Under the pieces are notes generated by a model. The model did not search any database. It worked only from the letters and a program-made list of their open reading frames with translations, and was not told the DNA's origin. From SAR202 cluster bacterium (GTDB lineage Bacteria; Chloroflexota; Dehalococcoidia; SAR202; CAJWER01), in the NCBI GenBank assembly GCA_030740335.1, contig JASLXL010000084.1, forward strand, positions 1-12,118: a stretch of 12,118 nucleotides of DNA, read 5' to 3'. Made by a program: the position numbers and the translations under genes. The first letter of the stretch is position 1, and each line of letters starts with the position of its first letter. Positions 7,311-12,118 of the stretch are shown here, piece after piece.

Positions 7311-8369
7311 CTAGCTCCCCAGGCGCTCGTAAGCCTCTGTGACGAGCATTACGGTCTCATCCCAGCCGCAGCACGCATCTGTGATGGACACCCCGTACTT
7401 GAGGTCACTGGGATCATCCCCCAAGTTCTGGCTGCCCTCGAACAGGTGGCTCTCGAGCATGAGGCCGACGATACCTGTCGTCCCCGCCACTCTCTGCTCG
7501 ATCACGTCCCGGAAGACGACCGGCTGCACTCGGTGGTCCTTGTTGGAATTCGCGTGAGAGCAATCGACTACTAGATTCGGCTCGAGCCCGCTGCCAGCAA
7601 GATTGCCCATAGCAGAGGTGATCGACTTCGCATCGTAGTTAGGCCCGTCCTTGCCACCTCTTAGTATCAGGTGGCACGCGGGATTTCCGGTGGTGTGGAC
7701 GATAGAGCCAGCGCCCTCGTCATCGATGCCTAGAAAAACGTGCTCAGAGCGTGCTGCGATGATGCCGTCCACTGCGATCTGGACCGAACCCCCAGTGCCG
7801 TTCTTGAAGCCTATGGGCATACTAAGCCCGGAGGCCACGAGCCTGTGGGTCTGACTCTCAGTGGTCCGGGCGCCAATAGCACCCCAGGCCACCAGGTCTC
7901 CCAGGTACTGCGGGGTGAATGGGTCGAGCCACTCGATGGCTGTCGGCAGACCAATTTCGTTGACTTTGAGCAGGAACTCGCGAGCGATGGCCAGGCCGTT
8001 GGACACATCGTAAGTCCCGTTTAGATTGGGGTCGTTTATGAGCCCCTTCCAACCGAGCGCCGTCCTTGGTTTTTCAAAGTAGACGCGCATGACGATCAAA
8101 ATCCGGTCCTTCACACGGTCTGAGAGTTCCTTTATTCGCCCGGCGTACTCGATACCTGCCTTTGTGTCGTGTATCGAACAGGGACCGACGATCAGCATCA
8201 CGCGATCATCGGTCCCGTCTATTATCAGTTCTATCTGTTTCCGGGCTCCCGCAACGTGTACTTCAATGTCAGGGGTTGCCGGGAAGCGTTTCCAGTACTC
8301 AGAGGGCGGGGCGAGGGGAGTTATGCTAGAGACGTTGGTATTTCTGAGGTTATCGTTCTGTGTGGTCAT
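7311..8369 (-). CDS. aroF: 3-deoxy-7-phosphoheptulonate (DAHP) synthase, class I alpha
   Basis: It condenses phosphoenolpyruvate and erythrose 4-phosphate to DAHP, the first step to chorismate. The 352-residue product matches AroF/G/H enzymes along its length, including the N-terminal QNDNLR and FPAT segments. The active site is complete: Arg95 and Lys100, KPRTALGWKG, the metal Cys64 in GPCSIHD (62-68), Lys189 in GFKNGTGG, His272 in CSHANS, Glu306 in LESHL and Asp331 in TDACCGWD. Pro153 and Ser183 stand where feedback-sensitivity mutations are known in E. coli AroG, so allosteric control is plausible; which amino acid inhibits it is not readable. ATG 8369 is favoured by GGAGG (8379-8383) 9 nt upstream. 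The frame extends to 8456, but those 29 residues overlap the promoter region. aroH lies upstream. Confidence 0.95.
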   Translation of the reverse strand: MTTQNDNLRNTNVSSITPLAPPSEYWKRFPATPDIEVHVAGARKQIELIIDGTDDRVMLIVGPCSIHDTKAGIEYAGRIKELSDRVKDRILIVMRVYFEKPRTALGWKGLINDPNLNGTYDVSNGLAIAREFLLKVNEIGLPTAIEWLDPFTPQYLGDLVAWGAIGARTTESQTHRLVASGLSMPIGFKNGTGGSVQIAVDGIIAARSEHVFLGIDDEGAGSIVHTTGNPACHLILRGGKDGPNYDAKSITSAMGNLAGSGLEPNLVVDCSHANSNKDHRVQPVVFRDVIEQRVAGTTGIVGLMLESHLFEGSQNLGDDPSDLKYGVSITDACCGWDETVMLVTEAYERLGS

Positions 8370-8426
8370 GGGGACGTGCCTCCAGGATAGTGTAGAGTGG
8401 TTCACAGTTCCGGCCTTTGGACCGCC

Positions 8427-8456
8427 AATAAAGCGGCGCAACGTCCGACTTGCCAA
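8427..8456 (-). promoter_or_regulatory. Candidate promoter of aroF
   Basis: On the minus strand TTGGCA (8456-8451, five of six -35 matches) is followed after 18 nt by TTTATT (8432-8427, four of six). It lies within the 148-bp gap between aroH and aroF and would give a leader of about 50 nt. CCGC (8422-8425) and GCGG (8433-8436) frame the -10 box. Confidence 0.35.
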
Positions 8457-8517
8457 ACCACCACCCCGGCACTGGGGAGTTGGCGTTCGGCCAGCTATTT
8501 CTCCACAGTGACAAGGC

Positions 8518-8889
8518 TCACACCTCCGGCATGCCTCTACTTCTCAGGTTTGCGGCGCCCTTCAGGTACCTGAACTGGATATCCTGACTGGACTTGTCCG
8601 TGTTAACCAGAAGCAGGACGCGTATGCATTTTTCTGTGGCGCCCGCTACGTCTACTTCGACGCTGCCCAGCAGTGCGATATCGTTCCAACCAATCTTGCG
8701 GGCTGAGAGGGCCGGGAACTCCGCATCTAGGTCGACCGTGGAGGTGAATTGGACTGCGACGATGTCATCCAATTGTACATCGTTTGCCTCGATCAGGCTC
8801 TTGAGAAGTTCAGTAGTGGCCTCGATGATCGCCTCTGACGTATTCTCGTCGGCGGTGGTTGCCCCCCTGATCCCCCTCATCCGACCCAT
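8518..8889 (-). CDS. aroH: Chorismate mutase, AroH class
   Basis: It rearranges chorismate to prephenate, the branch point to phenylalanine and tyrosine. The 123-residue product is a stand-alone AroH-class (trimeric, pseudo-alpha/beta barrel) enzyme like that of Bacillus subtilis, not the helical AroQ type. Family residues are present: MRGIRGATT with the catalytic Arg8, Phe58, Glu78, Cys88-Ile-Arg90, Tyr108 and Leu115-Arg116. From residue 67 on the numbering equals the B. subtilis enzyme; Cys75 of that enzyme is Gly here. ATG 8889 (MGRMRG) is chosen because GGAG (8898-8901) lies 8 nt upstream; GTG 8898 overlaps that site and ATG 8880 is the other option. It sits 83 nt after trpA and 148 nt before aroF, fitting an aromatic amino acid operon. 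Confidence 0.94.
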   Translation of the reverse strand: MGRMRGIRGATTADENTSEAIIEATTELLKSLIEANDVQLDDIVAVQFTSTVDLDAEFPALSARKIGWNDIALLGSVEVDVAGATEKCIRVLLLVNTDKSSQDIQFRYLKGAANLRSRGMPEV

Positions 8890-8972
8890 TGCTCTCACTC
8901 CGGTGCTTTTATTAATACTTCGATTCCGACGACTGAGATATCAAAGGTACGGACGCACGGCGTCGGCCTGGC

Positions 8973-9800
8973 TCAGTCAGTCTCCGGTCCCGTCCCCTTA
9001 GCATGCCCAGCACCTTGCCGCATAGATGCTATGAACTCGCACGCTGCTTGTACGGCTTCTGCCTTTGGGAGGGCGGCGATTGCGTCTATCAGCGCGCTGC
9101 CGAACGCCGTCCCATCGGAGAAAGCTGCGACTTCCCTGACGTGGTCGGGAGTCGAAATTCCGAAGCCGACAAGGATCGGCAGGTCTGTTTGTAGCCGAAT
9201 CCTATTGACCAGGCCTTCCAGCCCTTCACGCAGACCGGCGCGTGCACCGGTTACCCCCGTAAGGCTCACGCAGTATATAAACCCGCCTGCGTGTTGACAA
9301 GCCCGTTTTATGCGGTCTGTGGTGCTTGTCGGCGCCAACAGCGGAACCAGGTGGACACCGTGGCGTTGGCATATCTCGTGAAAGGGGGTTGCCTCTTCAG
9401 GGGGTAGGTCTGGAACGATGAGGCCATCAACCCCAGCGTGCGCAGCCTCCTCAACGAAGTTCTCCAAACCGGCCCTCAAAAATGGGTTGTAGTATCCCAT
9501 CAGGAGCACAGGCGCATTTGAGTTTCGCTCCCTGAGACTACGTACGGCGTCGATGCAGATCTGCAGAGTAACGCCTTGCTCAAGGGCGTGTTTACTGGTC
9601 ATCTGGATAGTAGGGCCCTCGGCCAGAGGATCGCTGAAAGGCACCCCCAACTCGATGAGGTCCGCGCCCGACTGCAAGACTGCCTCCGCGATATCGATTG
9701 ACGTGTTGAGGTCGGGATAGCCTACAGTCATGAAAGGGGCGAGTATCGTTCGTCCAGCCTTCCGGGCCTCATGGAGTGTCAAGTCGATTCTATTGGTCAT
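8973..9800 (-). CDS. trpA: Tryptophan synthase alpha subunit
   Basis: TrpA cleaves indole-3-glycerol phosphate to indole, which passes through a tunnel to TrpB. The 275-residue TIM barrel carries LAPFMTVGYPD (20-30), catalytic Glu50 in LIELGVPFSDP, GYYNPF (102-107), GLIVPDLPPEEA (126-137), LLAPTSTTDRI, SLTGVTGAR and the phosphate-binding GFGIS and FGSAL loops. The usual SDPLADGPTIQ reads SDPLAEGPTIQ, so the second catalytic acid (Asp60 in Salmonella) is Glu61. ATG 9800 starts the family-like MTNRIDL. An in-frame GTG at 9839 adds 13 residues without a ribosome site. GAGAGG (9816-9821) fits a four-codon mini-ORF whose TGA overlaps the trpA ATG. No trpB lies beside it: the upstream gene is a membrane protease. 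Confidence 0.94.
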   Translation of the reverse strand: MTNRIDLTLHEARKAGRTILAPFMTVGYPDLNTSIDIAEAVLQSGADLIELGVPFSDPLAEGPTIQMTSKHALEQGVTLQICIDAVRSLRERNSNAPVLLMGYYNPFLRAGLENFVEEAAHAGVDGLIVPDLPPEEATPFHEICQRHGVHLVPLLAPTSTTDRIKRACQHAGGFIYCVSLTGVTGARAGLREGLEGLVNRIRLQTDLPILVGFGISTPDHVREVAAFSDGTAFGSALIDAIAALPKAEAVQAACEFIASMRQGAGHAKGTGPETD

Positions 9801-9927
9801 CGTGTGGTCATCGTGCCTCTCGCTTGGTGTCCGAGCCACTGGCTATCGGGGTGTGCAGAGGGGCAGAGCCCTATGCAGGGAGCCTGAGGGAGTCTTTCAG
9901 AAAACACTTCTATTTTTTCTTCTCTCC

Positions 9928-9960
9928 CTGGTTAGCAATGGTTTATTGCCCATTGTCCAG
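9928..9960. other. Imperfect hairpin with alternative pairing before trpA
   Basis: CTGG (9928-9931) pairs with CCAG (9957-9960) and CAATGG (9936-9941) with CCATTG (9950-9955), leaving an 8-nt loop and a small bulge. A competing stem is GCAAT (9935-9939) with ATTGC (9945-9949). In the - direction it lies 22 nt after the CPBP stop and about 130 nt before trpA. An A-rich stretch follows in that direction, not the T-run of a terminator. It may mark a transcript end or a trpA leader; both are inference. Confidence 0.35.
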
Positions 9961-9961
9961 T

Positions 9962-9995
9962 TAAGTTGCGATCACAGAACTCTAAGTTGCGGTCA
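9962..9995. repeat. 13-bp direct repeat with 21-bp period at the CPBP 3' end
   Basis: TAAGTTGCGATCA (9962-9974) and TAAGTTGCGGTCA (9983-9995) differ at one base. The second copy contains the CPBP stop codon and the last codons. In the gene's frame the first copy supplies a second stop (TAA) six codons after the first, so readthrough would add only six residues. Confidence 0.5.
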
Positions 9996-10689
9996 TCAAC
10001 CAAAGAGCCAGCAGGTTCTGGGTGGAATGGGCCAAAAACGGAGGCCATATTGATCGCGTTCGCAGGTACAGCCAGGACAACAGCATACCACTCACGAAGA
10101 AGGGTACCATGACGCCGAGGTCGACGTGGCCCGCCGCGAACAAAATACTAGTTACAACTGCTGCACGGAATTTTCCCAGGGGACCGACGAGCGCGGTCAA
10201 AACAAAACCCCTGAAAAACACCTCCTCGACCAGAGGACCGGCGAGTCCGATCAGCGCAATGGTAACCAGTCGTCGATATCCCTCTCCCAGGATGGCGACG
10301 GGGACTTCGGTGGGCACCAAGAAATCAAAGCCGAGAGCGGTGACGATAGCGACATATACACCGCTGAACACAAGGCTGCCCAGCAATGCCGGCCAGGGAA
10401 TCAGCAGTGCTAGACGTCCTTTGGGAGGGCTGAACCCGACGACGCTCCGCGGTACCCGGTGTCTTCGGATGCCCAGATACCACACAGCAGAGACCATCAG
10501 CAGGTGCGGTATCGTTATGACCACCGGGACGAGGGCGTTGTTGAGGGTGTTCTCGGTACCACGAAACGCGATAGTGAGTGTGGCGACCAGCGCTGCCGAG
10601 CCGCCTGTCACCATAGCCACACCCACTAGCGCTCCGCGCGGACCCCACGGCGCCAGGCGCTCTCGCGCAGATGATGCCTGCTCAATCAT
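9982..10689 (-). CDS. CPBP-family intramembrane metalloprotease (CAAX/ABI type)
   Basis: The 235-residue product is a multi-pass membrane protein with about seven hydrophobic stretches (near 20-42, 52-74, 93-119, 142-152, 176-190, 193-209 and 216-232). All three motifs of the CPBP (Rce1-like) glutamic protease/metalloprotease family are present: EEVFFRG (155-161), FAAGH (184-188) and HSTQN (221-225). Bacterial members include bacteriocin-immunity and protein-processing proteases, and the substrate here is unknown. Neither ATG 10689 nor the in-frame GTG 10698 has a clear ribosome site, so the start is uncertain by three codons. The gene is divergent from the small + strand gene, sharing a 112-bp control region, and trpA lies about 180 bp downstream on the same strand. 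Confidence 0.88.
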   Translation of the reverse strand: MIEQASSARERLAPWGPRGALVGVAMVTGGSAALVATLTIAFRGTENTLNNALVPVVITIPHLLMVSAVWYLGIRRHRVPRSVVGFSPPKGRLALLIPWPALLGSLVFSGVYVAIVTALGFDFLVPTEVPVAILGEGYRRLVTIALIGLAGPLVEEVFFRGFVLTALVGPLGKFRAAVVTSILFAAGHVDLGVMVPFFVSGMLLSWLYLRTRSIWPPFLAHSTQNLLALWLMTAT

Positions 10690-10716
10690 GCTTGTCACGT
10701 TTTTGTCGGCCAGTTG

Positions 10717-10746
10717 TCGAGATGTTTCGAAGTGCCCTGCTATAAT
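10717..10746 (+). promoter_or_regulatory. Extended -10 promoter of the small + strand gene
   Basis: TG-C-TATAAT (10738-10746) is a perfect extended -10 element. TCGAGA (10717-10722, four of six) could be a weak -35 box with an 18-nt spacer. Transcription would begin near 10753, leaving about 50 nt before the ATG at 10802. This is the best-looking promoter in the window. The leader can fold CGGGC (10758-10762) on GCCCG (10772-10776). Confidence 0.6.
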
Positions 10747-10753
10747 TTGTCAA
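10725..10753 (-). promoter_or_regulatory. Candidate promoter of the CPBP gene, overlapping the divergent one
   Basis: On the minus strand TTGACA (10753-10748) is a perfect -35 hexamer. Seventeen bases on, TCGAAA (10730-10725) is a poor -10 (three of six). The -35 box directly abuts the TATAAT of the opposite promoter and covers its likely start point. Weak -10 quality leaves this uncertain. Confidence 0.4.
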
Positions 10754-10801
10754 GCGCCGGGCGGCATGGTTGCCCGACATCACAGCGTCAGGGGGACTTT
10801 G

Positions 10802-11077
10802 ATGAGTGGACATAGACTCTCCGTGAAGGGAGACACGGGTAGTAAACGGATTGCGCTGGAGTGCGAGCACCAGTCCGGGGTGCTCTACGTCGTACCGGCA
10901 GAATTGAGTTGGGTATGCTCCGACGACAAGTTACATGCCCACGCGCTGGCGGGCTTCTTCAGGCAGCTTGGTCAGTTGGAAAACCCCATTATTGACGAGG
11001 TGATGCAGCGGTGGGGGCTCTATTATCGCACCAGGGAAATCGGCTCTGAAGGACATGATGACCAGGTGGAGAGCTAG
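10802..11077 (+). CDS. Small protein of unknown function (91 aa)
   Basis: I do not recognise this 91-residue protein. ATG 10802 is preceded by AGGGGG (10790-10795) and, about 55 nt further up, by a perfect extended -10 box, which makes it a convincing gene despite its size. The frame is open far upstream (to 10022), but that part is antisense to the CPBP gene; an ATG at 10766 lacks a ribosome site. The sequence looks soluble: no membrane segment or signal peptide, a probable beta-rich first half (IALECEHQSGVLYVVPAEL, 17-35) and a probable helical second half (HALAGFFRQLGQL through DEVMQRWGLYY, about 47-75), then a charged tail. Two Cys (21, 39) and several His do not form a classical zinc finger. 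It ends 9 bp from the convergent TPR gene. Confidence 0.7.
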   Translation: MSGHRLSVKGDTGSKRIALECEHQSGVLYVVPAELSWVCSDDKLHAHALAGFFRQLGQLENPIIDEVMQRWGLYYRTREIGSEGHDDQVES

Positions 11078-11086
11078 TACCTCGGC

Positions 11087-11917
11087 CTAGTCGTCCACGC
11101 TTGCATCGTCGCCCTCTGGGTTGTTTCTGATTATGCGGTGGATCACCGGGCCGAATGCGTCATCGTCTCCTGGCTCTGTGTCATCGTTTGACCAGTCCTT
11201 CAAGGTGTCGTCGTCGCCCGAATTGAATGCTTCCTGGGACCCCGACAGTATCGTTCCGCGGGCTGGGATTTCCTTCGGAGGGAAAGACATGGCACCGGAT
11301 TGAGACGGGTGCTTGTACACCTCTCGGACGATCAGCAGAAGCGCCTCTTCCCCAACACTTCTGACAGCAGCCTCATACCTGTTGCCGTCCTTCATGAGCC
11401 GGACCAGCCTTACGGTGAGTCTTGGTTCGATCTGACCAAGGAGAGCGCCTCCGAGTCCAATCGCCTTGAGGACACCGCCCTCTGATTTTAACTGCACTGG
11501 TCGACCTGGCGCCTCTTTCAGGAGCACCTTGGGCTTTGCCAGGTTCACCAGGGCCGTAACCGTGGTCTTGCCGATCTCCTCTACAAACGTGTCTCCCACG
11601 GCGCAGCCACGGATCATATCCACGGGCTCGGTGTCGTCGAGCTGCTGTAGGCGGTCCAGGTTTTTGCGTGCGATCGGGTTGTGGGGAGATAACTCCAGCG
11701 AACGCCCGAAGGCTGCCTTCGCGTCTCGAATTCTCCCGACCTCCGTTAGCGCCTTCCCTAGCCTGTTATAGGTCTCAAGGTTATCAGGGAAGTCGTCGAG
11801 GATAGCCTCGTTTGCCTCGACCGCATCCGACCAGCGGCTCTGCATGGCGAGATCGATCGCCTTCTTGGCCTGATCCTCTTTTTGTCTTTTCTGGGCTTGT
11901 ATTTGTGTTGAAGTCAT
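11087..11917 (-). CDS. TPR-repeat protein with conserved-looking middle domain and acidic tail
   Basis: The 276-residue product has a short charged N-terminus (QKRQKEDQAKKA), two tetratricopeptide repeats (about 16-49 and 50-83, with the pattern W..A...NEAIL..FPDN....NRLGKAL and G....AKAAF.RSLELSPHN), then a basic, beta-rich region of about 115 residues (100-215) and a strongly acidic C-terminal tail (about 233-276, with DDD, NDDTEPGDDDAFG and GDDASVDD). No signal peptide or membrane segment is visible, so it should be cytosolic. TPRs bind other proteins; the middle region I do not recognise. ATG 11917 is fixed by an in-frame TGA five codons upstream, yet it has no ribosome site. A candidate promoter lies at 12001-12029. 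No function can be assigned. Confidence 0.85.
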   Translation of the reverse strand: MTSTQIQAQKRQKEDQAKKAIDLAMQSRWSDAVEANEAILDDFPDNLETYNRLGKALTEVGRIRDAKAAFGRSLELSPHNPIARKNLDRLQQLDDTEPVDMIRGCAVGDTFVEEIGKTTVTALVNLAKPKVLLKEAPGRPVQLKSEGGVLKAIGLGGALLGQIEPRLTVRLVRLMKDGNRYEAAVRSVGEEALLLIVREVYKHPSQSGAMSFPPKEIPARGTILSGSQEAFNSGDDDTLKDWSNDDTEPGDDDAFGPVIHRIIRNNPEGDDASVDD

Positions 11918-12118
11918 TGTGCTGTATACCGATCATCAGGACGTTCTGAGGTCCGCGAGCCCAAGGCCGCCTGGCGACCTCCATACTTTTTGGTCGGCGA
12001 ATTCTAGCGCATGACCCTATGTCGCGCAAGGAGTATTCGTGTCTTGATTCGCTCGATATCTGCTATTTTCCGTAATAGCCGCGCGCATCTCTTAGCCTAA
12101 CCATGATGACGTCCCATA
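11918..12118. other. Upstream region of the TPR gene, no gene seen
   Basis: I see no convincing gene in these 201 bases. A minus-strand -10 TAGAAT (12006-12001, five of six) lies 17 nt after TTGCGC (12029-12024, three of six) and could drive the TPR gene with a leader of about 75 nt. Further out, GCTATT (12062-12067) pairs with AATAGC (12074-12079) around a 6-nt loop, without a T-run. A minus-strand GGAGG in the leader is about 60 nt from the ATG and too far to serve it. Confidence 0.4.

Noticed and set aside
8370..8456. N-terminal extension of DAHP synthase by 29 residues
   Set aside because: GGAGG 9 nt before ATG 8369 and match of MTTQNDNLR to the AroG N-terminus fix the shorter start.
8464..8477. 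CCCC/GGGG hairpin after aroH as a terminator
   Set aside because: The stem is only four strong pairs and no T-run follows on the - strand.
8930..8978. GACTGAG/CTCAGTC inverted repeat between trpA and aroH as a terminator
   Set aside because: Seven-bp arms with a 34-nt loop that overlap the trpA stop, with no T-run; likely chance.
10022..10801. Long + strand open frame running antisense through the CPBP gene into the small gene
   Set aside because: The CPBP gene on the other strand has all family motifs. Only the part from 10802 has its own promoter and ribosome site, so the upstream part is a shadow.

Overview
The window is ordinary bacterial chromosome with dense housekeeping genes and no complete mobile element, CRISPR array, rRNA or tRNA that I can see. 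I support eleven protein genes. Two lie on the + strand (ftsH at the left edge and a small orphan gene at 10802-11077) and nine on the - strand. Base composition looks moderately GC-rich throughout. The mix of genes (AroH-class chorismate mutase, class V aminotransferase, separate trpA, a TPR protein with an acidic tail) and the degenerate CCTGAGC..GTCGAAGG repeats after ftsH would suit a Chloroflexota-like lineage such as SAR202/Dehalococcoidia. That assignment rests on general impression and is low confidence.

Layout. 1-137: control region of ftsH, with an interrupted palindrome, an extended -10 box and a leader hairpin. 138-2012: ftsH, a membrane AAA+ zinc protease. 2013-2409: a gene-free convergent gap full of degenerate repeats and dyads. 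2410-3513: class V PLP aminotransferase. 3617-4882 and 4932-5873: tyrS and ribF, transcribed ribF then tyrS with a 49-nt gap and a candidate promoter in front of ribF. 6027-7229: MFS transporter. 7311-8369, 8518-8889 and 8973-9800: aroF/G-type DAHP synthase, aroH chorismate mutase and trpA, transcribed trpA-aroH-aroF. 9982-10689: CPBP membrane protease. 10802-11077: small + strand gene of unknown function, divergent from the protease. 11087-11917: TPR protein, convergent with the small gene and only 9 bp away. 11918-12118: upstream region of the TPR gene.

How the genes work together. aroF (entry to the shikimate pathway), aroH (chorismate to prephenate, the Phe/Tyr branch) and trpA (last steps of Trp synthesis) form an aromatic amino acid block, and tyrS uses the tyrosine product. 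ribF makes FMN and FAD. ftsH and the CPBP protein are unrelated membrane proteases. No trpB lies next to trpA in this window.

I found no clearly new system. The points most worth a second look are: a Glu at the catalytic Asp60-equivalent position of TrpA; a separate trpA beside aroH/aroF; overlapping face-to-face promoters between the protease and the orphan gene; the repeat cluster after ftsH; short GC dyads framing three candidate -10 boxes; and four- to seven-codon mini-ORFs that end in an ATGA overlap with the starts of ftsH, ribF and trpA. All promoter calls were made by eye.
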